Part shown: piece after piece, positions 6,292-12,518 of the stretch
Layout: each line of letters starts with the position of its first letter
Position numbering within the stretch: position 1 is the stretch's first letter
Assembly (NCBI GenBank): GCA_002392625.1
Contig: DGHJ01000150.1
Coordinates: 1 to 13,919 of the forward strand
DNA length: 13,919 nucleotides
Source of the DNA: Oscillospiraceae bacterium UBA3851
GTDB lineage: Bacteria; Bacillota; Clostridia; Oscillospirales; Oscillospiraceae
Direction: 5' to 3'
Notes under the pieces: model-generated
The model's database searches: none
Told to the model about the DNA's origin: nothing
What the model saw: only the letters and a program-made list of their open reading frames with translations
Position numbers and translations under genes: made by a program

Positions 6292-7938
6292 ATGGCAATC
6301 AGAAGAATCAACGGCATCCATCTCGAACAGATGCTGCGCAACGGCCTGGCCAACCTGCAGCGCAACGAGGAGGAGATCAACCGCCTGAACGTGTTTCCCG
6401 TGGCCGACGGCGACACCGGCACCAATATGCGCATGACGCTGCAGTACGGCCTGCAGTGCGCCCGTCCCTCCGCAGAGGCGGGGCAGTTTCTCAGGTCCCT
6501 CAGCGACGGGATGCTCCTGGGCGCTAGGGGCAACTCCGGCGTGATCCTCTCCCAGTTTTTCAAGGGCTTTTATACGGAGCTGTCACGCTGCAGCCTGATC
6601 GGGCCGGGCGAGCTGCGCAACGGCCTCATCCGGGGCTACCGCACGGCCTACCAGGCCGTGATCCAGCCGGTGGAGGGCACCATTCTCTCCGTGGCGCGGG
6701 AGGGCATCGAGCACATCCGCACCCAGATCGGACGCTCCACCGGCATCGACACGCTGCTGTCCATGTACGTGGCGGAGATGCGCAAGACCCTGGCCCTGAC
6801 GCCGGAGATGCTCTACGTGCTGAAGGAGGCCGGAGTGGTGGACAGCGGCGCCGCCGGCTTCATCCTGATCTTTGACGGCATGCTCCGCTATCTCCACGGG
6901 GAGACCATCGACCCCGGCGCAGACGCCGCGGCTGCGGCAGACGCGGGCCAGCCCACGCTGAACCTGGATCTGTTCGACGAGAACAGCCGGTTCATCGACG
7001 GCTACTGCATGGAGTTCATCCTCCAGCTGATGCTGGATCCCGCCTACGACCAGAGCTTCCGGCTGACCCCCTTTATCGAAACGCTGAAGCATCTGGGCGA
7101 GTCCATCGTCTGCGTGCAGGACGGCAAGCGGGTGAAGGTGCACATCCACACCAAGACCCCGGCCCGGATCATCACCCTGGCCCAGAAATACGGCGAGTTC
7201 CTCACCTTCAAGCTGGACAACATGCAGGTCCAGCACAACGAGCACGACCGTCTGACCCAGCCCAAGCCCCACAAGGCCCTTTCCGTGGTGGCGGTGGTCA
7301 ACGGCGAGGAGATGCGCCAGCTCTTTACGGAGCTGGGCTGTGACGTGGTCATCGACGGCGGCGCCACCATGAACACCTCCTCCCAGGAGTTCGTGTCCGC
7401 CTTTGAGCAGATCGACGCCGACGCCATCGTGGTGCTGCCCAACAACAAGAACGTGATCCTGGCAGCGGAGCAGGCGGCCGGCCTTGTCACCGGGAAAAAC
7501 GTCACCGTGCTCCCCTCGGCCAGCTATGCCGACGGCTACTTTGCCATCGCCATGGACATGCGGGACAGCGAGGACACCGCCCTGCGCATCGCCCAGATGC
7601 GCCGGGGCATCGACGGGGTGGTCACCCTCTGCCAGACCACGGCGTCCCGGAATTTCGCCTATCACGAGATCAGCTGCAAAAAGGGCGAGGAGATCGCGCT
7701 GAACAACGGCCAGCTGGTGTGCGTCTCCGACGATTGGAAAAACGCCATTCTGGAGGCTTTGGGTCTGGTGGAGGACATAGCGGACCGGGAGACCTGCGTC
7801 ATCTTCCGCGGCAAGGGGATCCCCGAATCGGCGGAGGATGAGCTGGCCGAGGCCATCTCGGCAGCCTTCCCGCTGCTGGAGGTCCAGTTCGTGGGCGGCG
7901 GCCAGGAGATCTATCACTGGGTCCTGGGTGTGATGTGA
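6292..7938 (+). CDS. fakA: Fatty-acid kinase catalytic subunit FakA (DAK2/YloV family)
   Basis: A 548-residue protein with the three-part FakA layout. Residues 1-205 form the DhaL-type kinase domain: LNVFPVADGDTGTNM with metal/ATP-binding Asp39 and Asp41, LGARGNSGVILSQ (76-88), QPVEGTILSV (125-134) and AGVVDSGAAGF (180-190). After a short Ala-rich linker (about 208-220) comes the middle domain, with GYCMEF (Cys239) and KVHIHTKTP (His284, His286); in characterised FakA an equivalent Cys and two His bind zinc. Residues about 329-548 form the DegV-like C-terminal domain. It phosphorylates FakB-bound fatty acid with ATP at the membrane face. ATG 6292 has a GGAAAGTG site about 11 bases upstream, a weak but plausible spacing. 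In many Firmicutes the yloV gene sits beside yloU/asp23 and recG; here it lies in a lipid-related operon, so it may be a second, specialised copy. Confidence 0.93.
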   Translation: MAIRRINGIHLEQMLRNGLANLQRNEEEINRLNVFPVADGDTGTNMRMTLQYGLQCARPSAEAGQFLRSLSDGMLLGARGNSGVILSQFFKGFYTELSRCSLIGPGELRNGLIRGYRTAYQAVIQPVEGTILSVAREGIEHIRTQIGRSTGIDTLLSMYVAEMRKTLALTPEMLYVLKEAGVVDSGAAGFILIFDGMLRYLHGETIDPGADAAAAADAGQPTLNLDLFDENSRFIDGYCMEFILQLMLDPAYDQSFRLTPFIETLKHLGESIVCVQDGKRVKVHIHTKTPARIITLAQKYGEFLTFKLDNMQVQHNEHDRLTQPKPHKALSVVAVVNGEEMRQLFTELGCDVVIDGGATMNTSSQEFVSAFEQIDADAIVVLPNNKNVILAAEQAAGLVTGKNVTVLPSASYADGYFAIAMDMRDSEDTALRIAQMRRGIDGVVTLCQTTASRNFAYHEISCKKGEEIALNNGQLVCVSDDWKNAILEALGLVEDIADRETCVIFRGKGIPESAEDELAEAISAAFPLLEVQFVGGGQEIYHWVLGVM

Positions 7939-7945
7939 GGTCGTT

Positions 7946-8905
7946 ATGGATTGGTGGATCTATGTTTTGCTGGCAGTGGCGGTGCTGTTCGTGCTGCCTG
8001 CACTGGTGGTGTCAGTCGGTATCTACATCATCCTGCTGGTGCGCACCAAGCCGGATAAGTTCGGCAGGAAGTGCAGCTTCCCAGACGACGAGGAGTACGT
8101 CCGCATGTTCGACATCGGCCTGGCATGGGGCGAGACATGGAAGGACCGCAAGAGGGACGTGAGCATCGTCAGCGACGGGCTGCGCCTGGTGGGCGAGTAC
8201 TATGACTTTGGCGGGAAAACCGCCGTCATCATCATCGCCGGGCGCACGGAGTGTCTGCTCTATTCCTACTACTTCGCCGAGCCCTTCCGCCGGGCGGGCT
8301 GCAACGTGCTGGTCATCGACAACCGGGCGCACGGCCTGTCGGAGGGCCGGGTCACCAGCCTGGGCTACCGGGAGTACCGGGACATCCTGGGCTGGTGCGC
8401 CCTGCTCCATGATGGGCTGGGCAACGACCGGGTGATCCTCCACGGCATCTGCATCGGCGCGTCTGCGGCGCTGTTCGCCGCCACGGACGAGGGCTGCCCC
8501 GACTACGTGGCGGGCATGAGCGCCGAGGGCATGTACGTCAACTTCTACGAGTCCTTCCTCAACCACATCAAGCTGGATCGGCCGAAGGCGCCCCGGTTCC
8601 CCGTGATCCCGCTGACCATGCTGATGATCCGGCTCTTCTCCGGCGCCGACGTGGTCAACGACGGGCCTATCAAGCGGATCGGAAAGCTGACGAAGCCCAT
8701 TTTGTTCCTCCACAGCCGGGAGGACCAGTTCTCCACGCCGGAGAAGGCGGAGGAGCTGTACGATGCGTGTAAGGCGCCCAAGGAGCTGGTATGGTTCGAC
8801 CGGGGCGCCCACTCCCGCATCCGCATCAACAACACGGAAAAATATGACGATACGATCCTCCGGTTCGTGCGTCAGCTGGATGACGCGACGGTTTTTTGCG
8901 ATTGA
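7946..8905 (+). CDS. Membrane-anchored alpha/beta hydrolase with a Cys nucleophile
   Basis: A 319-residue alpha/beta hydrolase with an N-terminal transmembrane segment (about residues 4-33). It is paralogous to the hydrolase at 3012-3929, sharing RAHG.SEG..T.LG..E..D. The nucleophile elbow reads HGICIGAS, so Cys169 replaces the usual Ser of G-x-S-x-G; the codon is a clear TGC. The acid (Asp260 in SREDQFSTP) and the His (His289 in RGAHS) are retained, giving an intact Cys-Asp-His triad. The oxyanion strand ends IIAGRTE rather than the usual HG. Cys nucleophiles occur in dienelactone hydrolases, and Ser-to-Cys hydrolases can favour acyl transfer over hydrolysis, so a thiol acyltransferase or a slow esterase are both possible. 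The ATG lies 7 bases after the fakA stop with GAGG at 7937-7940, so it ends the long operon. The substrate is unknown. Confidence 0.82.
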   Translation: MDWWIYVLLAVAVLFVLPALVVSVGIYIILLVRTKPDKFGRKCSFPDDEEYVRMFDIGLAWGETWKDRKRDVSIVSDGLRLVGEYYDFGGKTAVIIIAGRTECLLYSYYFAEPFRRAGCNVLVIDNRAHGLSEGRVTSLGYREYRDILGWCALLHDGLGNDRVILHGICIGASAALFAATDEGCPDYVAGMSAEGMYVNFYESFLNHIKLDRPKAPRFPVIPLTMLMIRLFSGADVVNDGPIKRIGKLTKPILFLHSREDQFSTPEKAEELYDACKAPKELVWFDRGAHSRIRINNTEKYDDTILRFVRQLDDATVFCD

Positions 8906-8908
8906 CAC

Positions 8909-8937
8909 TTGCAATATGTGGATTTCGTTGCTATAAT
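8909..8937 (+). promoter_or_regulatory. Sigma-A promoter with extended -10
   Basis: TTGCAA (8909-8914) and TATAAT (8932-8937) are separated by exactly 17 bases. A TG dinucleotide at 8929-8930 gives the extended -10 form TGCTATAAT. It begins 4 bases after the preceding stop codon and points at the 88-residue membrane protein gene. Transcription should start near 8944. A TTGACA at 8902-8907 is 24 bases from the -10, too far to be its partner. Confidence 0.82.
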
Positions 8938-8953
8938 GGAGCCAGAAGCGTGG

Positions 8954-8978
8954 AGAGGCGGTTCGTTTTGCCGCCTCT
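8954..8978 (+). promoter_or_regulatory. Leader hairpin before the small membrane protein
   Basis: AGAGGCGG (8954-8961) and CCGCCTCT (8971-8978) form a perfect 8-base-pair stem with a 9-base loop (TTCGTTTTG). It lies in the roughly 64-base 5' leader, about 10 bases after the expected transcription start. Only TT follows the stem, so it is a poor terminator; mRNA stabilisation, or stopping read-through from the upstream operon, are possible roles. Confidence 0.5.
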
Positions 8979-9007
8979 TTGCGGAAAGTTTTTAGGGAGG
9001 GAATATC

Positions 9008-9274
9008 ATGGAACAGAACAATCAGCCCAATCTGTTGGTGTACGGCATCCTGAGCATCGTGTTCAGCTCTATCGTCGGCATCATTCTCGGCGCTATCGGC
9101 AGAAGCAAGGGCAAGAAGTACGTCGCCGCCGGCGGCACCCTGACCGGCGCATCCAAGGTCGGCTACATCCTCAGCCTGGTCGGCATCATCCTGGGCATCA
9201 TCGTCACTGTCTACGTCGTCATCCTGGTCGTAGGCGCTATTGCCAGCGGCGCTGCCAACTACAGCAGCTTCTAA
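9008..9274 (+). CDS. Small two-helix membrane protein (DUF4190-like)
   Basis: An 88-residue protein of unknown function. It has a short polar N-terminus (MEQNNQPN), a first hydrophobic segment (about residues 9-30), a basic Gly/Lys/Arg loop (GRSKGKKYVAAGG, about 31-43) and a second long hydrophobic segment (about 50-80) ending ASGAANYSSF. The order helix, ILGAIGRSKGKK loop, Gly-rich helix with GIILGII matches small DUF4190-type membrane proteins of Gram-positive bacteria, whose role is not established. It has its own sigma-A promoter, an ideal AGGGAGGG site (8994-9001) and a strong terminator, so it is an independent and probably well-expressed single-gene unit. It is not part of the lipid operon, though its position beside it may matter. 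Confidence 0.8.
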   Translation: MEQNNQPNLLVYGILSIVFSSIVGIILGAIGRSKGKKYVAAGGTLTGASKVGYILSLVGIILGIIVTVYVVILVVGAIASGAANYSSF

Positions 9275-9288
9275 GCTCTCCCACACAC

Positions 9289-9327
9289 AAGCGCGTGACG
9301 CCGCTTCGGCGTCACGCGCTTCCTTTT
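9289..9327 (+). terminator. Strong intrinsic terminator
   Basis: A perfect 15-base-pair stem, AAGCGCGTGACGCCG (9289-9303) with CGGCGTCACGCGCTT (9307-9321), closes on a 3-base CTT loop and is followed by CCTTTT. It begins 14 bases after the stop codon of the small membrane protein gene. Confidence 0.9.
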
Positions 9328-9389
9328 AGCGGTATATTTTGGCGCACGGACGGGGATACTTGTGGTGCGCCGGAGAGGACGTGAGGCGG

Positions 9390-10418
9390 ATGCCCATTCT
9401 TCGTCAAAAGAGCACTGACACCCGGCGCGGATTATCGCTCCGGAAAGGACTGAAGATCCTCTTGGTCGTCGTGCTGGTATATACGCTGAGCTCCATGCTG
9501 CTCTCCGCCGTGATGTTCCGGGTCCTGTTCCCCCGCACCGATGGGCTGAGTCCCATCCGCTATACCTACAGTGAGGTGGATCAGGAGACGTACCCACGGC
9601 AAGCCTTCTCCTTCCCCTCCGGGGACCACACCCTCAGCGCCTGCCGCTATCCGGCGGCGGATGAGCGGGGGGAGATCGTGGTGATCAACGGCATCAGCGC
9701 CGGGATCGACTCCCACCTGTCCGAGATCATGTACTTCGTGGACCACGGCTGGTCCGTGGTGACGTGGGACGCCACCGGCGTGGGCAACAGCGGCGGCAGG
9801 GGGATCATGGGCCTGCAGCAGGTCCGCCTGGATCTGATGGCTTATCTGGACTACCGCCGGGCACAGGGGGAGACGCTGCCCCTGGTGCTGTACGGCCACA
9901 GCGCCGGGGCCTACGCCGCCGCCTCCGTGCTGGAAGGGGACGGCTATGGCGTTTGCGGCGCCGTATGCATGTGCGGCTTCGACTCGCCCATGTCCGTCAT
10001 GCTCTACCACGCGCGGCAGTACGCCGGCGTGCTGGCGGACGCCCAGTACCCCTTTCTGCTGCTGGAGAACCGCTTTCTCTTCGGAAAGGACGCAGACGTC
10101 TCCGCCATCGCGGCCATCAACCGCAGCCGGGCCCCCGTGCTGCTGGTGGAGAGCAGCTCTGACGATCTGGTTCCCCACGAGCTGGGGCTGCTGCGAAACG
10201 GCACTGACTTTGCCAACCCCCACGTCAGCGCCGTGACGGTGGACTCCAACTGGCGAAACGAGCACAACACCCCCTGGCTCTCGTCGGCGGCGGCGGAATA
10301 CGTGGGGTCCCTGGAACCGGGCGAGACCGTGGACAAGGAGCGCGCCTGCCAGCTGGACGACGCGTTCATGGCGCAGGTCCTGGCGTTTTTCACCGAGGCG
10401 GTGGCGCAGGCGGGCTGA
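9390..10418 (+). CDS. Membrane-anchored alpha/beta hydrolase (Ser nucleophile), third in the window
   Basis: A 342-residue alpha/beta hydrolase. After a basic N-terminus (residues 1-20, RQKSTDTRRG) comes one transmembrane segment (about 21-46), so it is likely an N-in, membrane-anchored protein with an external catalytic domain. Visible catalytic elements: strand IVVINGISAG (96-105), nucleophile elbow YGHSAG with Ser171, acid Asp258 or Asp259 in ESSSDDLVP, and His292 in NEHNT. It is only distantly related to the other two hydrolases. ATG 9390 is chosen because GAGAGG (9374-9379) and GAGG (9383-9386) precede it; a TTG frame extension back to 9339 has no site and would start just after the terminator. 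No convincing promoter is visible in 9328-9389, so expression may depend on read-through or a non-standard promoter. Substrate unknown. It is convergent with the ABC genes across the repeat region. Confidence 0.82.
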   Translation: MPILRQKSTDTRRGLSLRKGLKILLVVVLVYTLSSMLLSAVMFRVLFPRTDGLSPIRYTYSEVDQETYPRQAFSFPSGDHTLSACRYPAADERGEIVVINGISAGIDSHLSEIMYFVDHGWSVVTWDATGVGNSGGRGIMGLQQVRLDLMAYLDYRRAQGETLPLVLYGHSAGAYAAASVLEGDGYGVCGAVCMCGFDSPMSVMLYHARQYAGVLADAQYPFLLLENRFLFGKDADVSAIAAINRSRAPVLLVESSSDDLVPHELGLLRNGTDFANPHVSAVTVDSNWRNEHNTPWLSSAAAEYVGSLEPGETVDKERACQLDDAFMAQVLAFFTEAVAQAG

Positions 10419-10436
10419 TTCTCTACTGCATGATAA

Positions 10437-10469
10437 AGGAGCCGAAGGCAGTTAAGCCTTCGGCTCCTC
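10437..10469. repeat. 33-base direct repeat, copy A (13-bp hairpin)
   Basis: AGGAGCCGAAGGC pairs with GCCTTCGGCTCCT across the loop AGTTAA. The same 33 bases recur at 10632-10664 in the same orientation. It lies 18 bases after the stop of the plus-strand hydrolase and could act as its terminator stem, although no T-run follows. Confidence 0.85.
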
Positions 10470-10520
10470 AGATTGTAGACAAAGGTGTTTTGCGAAGAGG
10501 TTCCGACACGCATGGGGGAT

Positions 10521-10550
10521 TGTGAAGGGGGATGGGAGTCCCCCTTCACA
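10521..10550. repeat. 12-bp perfect hairpin
   Basis: TGTGAAGGGGGA (10521-10532) pairs with TCCCCCTTCACA (10539-10550) across the 6-base loop TGGGAG. An outer CATGG (10511-10515) and CCATG (10557-10561) could extend it as an interrupted stem. No T-run follows. Confidence 0.8.
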
Positions 10551-10560
10551 TGAAATCCAT

Positions 10561-10598
10561 GCAAATTCAGGAGCATTTTTGAATATTTCTGAATTTGC
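10561..10598. repeat. 10-bp perfect inverted repeat, A+T-rich
   Basis: GCAAATTCAG (10561-10570) pairs with CTGAATTTGC (10589-10598) around an 18-base A+T-rich spacer. Confidence 0.7.
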
Positions 10599-10600
10599 CT

Positions 10601-10633
10601 CTCAATCTGTCGACACTTTGTCGACAGATTGAG
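10601..10633. repeat. 15-bp perfect hairpin abutting copy B
   Basis: CTCAATCTGTCGACA (10601-10615) pairs with TGTCGACAGATTGAG (10619-10633) across a 3-base CTT loop. Each arm contains GTCGAC, a 6-base palindrome. Its last two bases overlap the start of hairpin copy B. Confidence 0.85.
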
Positions 10634-10664
10634 GAGCCGAAGGCAGTTAAGCCTTCGGCTCCTC
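10632..10664. repeat. 33-base direct repeat, copy B (14-bp hairpin)
   Basis: This is identical to 10437-10469, with one extra G-C pair (10631/10664) at the stem base. On the plus strand it is followed by CTTTGT. It ends 16 bases before the stop codon of the minus-strand ABC gene, so it could serve as a terminator stem or RNA 3'-end stabiliser for that transcript. Confidence 0.85.
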
Positions 10665-10679
10665 TTTGTACAGATACCT

Positions 10680-12518
10680 TTATTCGCCTTCGTTTCTCTC
10701 CCCGGCGCTCTCGCTCCACACCTTGGAGATGGCGGAGTCCTCATACTGGCGCATCCACAGGTCGTAGTAGTGGCCGTGGGCAGCCAGAAGCTCGTCGTGG
10801 CGGCCCTGCTCCACGATGCGGCCCGCCTGCACCACCAGAATAATGTCGGCGTCCTTCACGGTGGAGAGCCGGTGGGCGATGACCACGGAGGTGCGGCCAC
10901 GGATCACCTGGTCGATGGCGGATTGGATCCGCTGCTCCGTCAGGGTATCCACGGAGGCGGTGGCCTCATCCAGCACCACGATCTTTGGGTCGGCCAGAAT
11001 GGCACGGGCAAAGGAGATGAGCTGCTTTTCGCCGGTGGACAGCAGGTCGCCGCCCTCGCCCACGTCGGTGTCCAGCCCCTTCTCCAGCTTGCCCAGCACG
11101 CCCTCCAGGGACACCAGGTGGATGGCCCGCTGGATCTCCTCCTCGGTGGCGTCGGGCCGGCCGTACACCAGGTTCTCCCGGATGGTGCCGGAGAACAGGT
11201 GGGGCGCCTGGAGCACATAGCCCAAGGCGGAGTGGAGCCACAGCTGGGACCGCTCTCTGGCGTCCCGCCCGTCGATGAGCAATCGGCCGCGGGTGGGTTC
11301 ATAGAACCGGCAGATAAGGCTGGCCAGGGTGGATTTGCCCGCGCCGGTCTCGCCCACGATGGCCACGTTGGTGCCGAAGGGGATGCTCAGGTTGAAGTCC
11401 TCCAGGACGTATTCGTCGCCGTCGGGGTACTTGAAGTCCACGTGGTCAAACTGGATGTCGCCCCGGATGGGCTCCCAGTTCTCCTTTTTGGGCTGGAAGC
11501 AGTCGCCGTACTTTTCCATGACCTCGGCCGTATCCGTCACGGTGGGCTTTTTGTTCAGCAGGTCGGTGAAGCGGCCGATATTGACCTGGGCCTGCACCAG
11601 CAGGCTCAGCGTCTCCACCAGCCAGCGCACCGGCTCCATCAGATCCTGAGCGTAGCTCATGAACAGGGAGAAGGTGCCCACCTGGTCGGCGGCCAGGATG
11701 CCGCCCTTCCACAGCACCAGAGACAGCGCGCAGGAGGAGGCCATGTTGGTGATCATGGAGAAGGCGCCATAGGTCCGGGCGGAGCGGAGCACCGTGCGCT
11801 TCATGTGGGTGGTCTCGGTGCGGAACTCCCCGTCGATCTTCTCCTCTACCGCCAGGGACTTGATGGTCTTGGCGCCGGTGATGCCCTCGTTGAAGTTGCC
11901 GGTGATCCTGGAGTTGATCTCCCGGATCTGGTGGTGCAGGTCGAAAAGCCGCTTCTGGAAGAAGGCGAACAGCACCGCGATAACGGGGACCACCAGGAAC
12001 ACCAGGCCCGTCAGCTTCACGTTGATGCCCAGCATGACCACGGCGGCACCTACCACGAACAGGGCGAAATACGTGCCGTCAAACAGCTGCCAGGTAAACA
12101 GCTCGCCGATGCGGCTGGTATCGCTCATGACGCGGGCGTGGATATAACCCACGCTGTTCTGGTTGTAGTAGTCGAAGGACAGCTCCTGCAGGTGGGCAAA
12201 CGCCTTGTTGCGCATATCCCGGTTCATGCGCACCTCGGTGCCGAGGCAGCCCCGGACGCCGAAATAGCTCACCACCGCCGTCAGCACAATAAGCGCCGCG
12301 TAGGCCAGGGCAAAGGGCACGATGCCGGACAGGGTCTCCTCCCGGACGAAGTGGTCCAGGGCGTACTTCTGCAGCACGGGCCGCGCCACGTCGGAGGCGC
12401 TGCACAGCACCTGGGCGATCACCAGGCCCAGCAGCTGCCTGCGGTAGGGCTTGGCAAAGGGCAGCACGCGGGGGATGCCGAACAGGGGCAGAGCCACCTT
12501 TTTCTCCTTATTCTCCAT
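10680..12518 (-). CDS. ABC exporter half-transporter, subunit B (canonical Walker B, degenerate signature)
   Basis: A 612-residue fused permease/ATPase. Residues 1-325 form a six-helix exporter transmembrane domain (including FDYYNQNSVGYIHARVMSD, where the cytoplasmic coupling region starts). Residues about 350-600 form the ATPase: Walker A GETGAGKST (389-397), Q-loop YVLQAPHLFSGT, Walker B VVLDEAT with catalytic Glu518, and H-loop IAHRLSTV with His549. The ABC signature is LSTGEKQ (493-499) in place of LSGGQ, a degenerate form. ATG 12518 is preferred over an in-frame GTG at 12527 because AGGGAGG lies 8 bases before the ATG. It overlaps the end of the upstream ABC gene by 11 bases, so the two are translationally coupled and almost certainly form a heterodimer. 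Substrate (drug, lipid or peptide) cannot be read. The pair is transcribed towards the lipid operon but is a separate unit. Confidence 0.93.
   Translation of the reverse strand: MENKEKKVALPLFGIPRVLPFAKPYRRQLLGLVIAQVLCSASDVARPVLQKYALDHFVREETLSGIVPFALAYAALIVLTAVVSYFGVRGCLGTEVRMNRDMRNKAFAHLQELSFDYYNQNSVGYIHARVMSDTSRIGELFTWQLFDGTYFALFVVGAAVVMLGINVKLTGLVFLVVPVIAVLFAFFQKRLFDLHHQIREINSRITGNFNEGITGAKTIKSLAVEEKIDGEFRTETTHMKRTVLRSARTYGAFSMITNMASSCALSLVLWKGGILAADQVGTFSLFMSYAQDLMEPVRWLVETLSLLVQAQVNIGRFTDLLNKKPTVTDTAEVMEKYGDCFQPKKENWEPIRGDIQFDHVDFKYPDGDEYVLEDFNLSIPFGTNVAIVGETGAGKSTLASLICRFYEPTRGRLLIDGRDARERSQLWLHSALGYVLQAPHLFSGTIRENLVYGRPDATEEEIQRAIHLVSLEGVLGKLEKGLDTDVGEGGDLLSTGEKQLISFARAILADPKIVVLDEATASVDTLTEQRIQSAIDQVIRGRTSVVIAHRLSTVKDADIILVVQAGRIVEQGRHDELLAAHGHYYDLWMRQYEDSAISKVWSESAGERNEGE

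Larger units (their letters stand above)
10419..10679. repeat. Gene-free 261-base block of five hairpins (MITE- or REP-like)
   Basis: There is no credible coding frame here. The block lies between convergent genes and holds five perfect inverted repeats: stems at 10437-10449/10456-10468, 10521-10532/10539-10550, 10561-10570/10589-10598, 10601-10615/10619-10633 and 10632-10644/10651-10663. The first and last hairpins are identical copies. The sequence just inside the left copy (CAGATTGTAGACAAAG, 10469-10484) resembles the reverse complement of the sequence just inside the right copy (CAATCTGTCGACAAAG), so the ends also form imperfect terminal inverted repeats. The middle is richer in A+T than the surrounding genes. 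No target-site duplication is obvious. Confidence 0.75.

Noticed and set aside
6583..7917. 444-codon minus-strand frame opposite fakA
   Set aside because: No recognisable motif, low-complexity composition, and FakA is unambiguous on the plus strand.
7945..8905. Sequencing error or frameshift explaining the Cys in the hydrolase elbow
   Set aside because: The frame is intact, flanking residues fit the fold, and the TGC codon would need a specific substitution error; still worth confirming in relatives.
8902..8931. TTGACA at 8902-8907 as the -35 box for TATAAT at 8932
   Set aside because: The spacing is 24 bases, too long; TTGCAA at 8909-8914 with a 17-base spacer fits.
9339..9389. TTG start extending the third hydrolase upstream
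   Set aside because: It has no ribosome site and lies 12 bases after the terminator; the added residues show no conserved feature, and ATG 9390 has upstream GAGAGG/GAGG sites.
9328..9389. Promoter for the third hydrolase (GATACT at 9355-9360)
   Set aside because: No acceptable -35 sequence exists at a 16-18 base spacing, so the match is not convincing.
10437..10664. CRISPR array from the repeated 33-base unit
   Set aside because: There are only two copies, 162 bases apart, each a full palindrome, with no regular spacers and no cas genes nearby.
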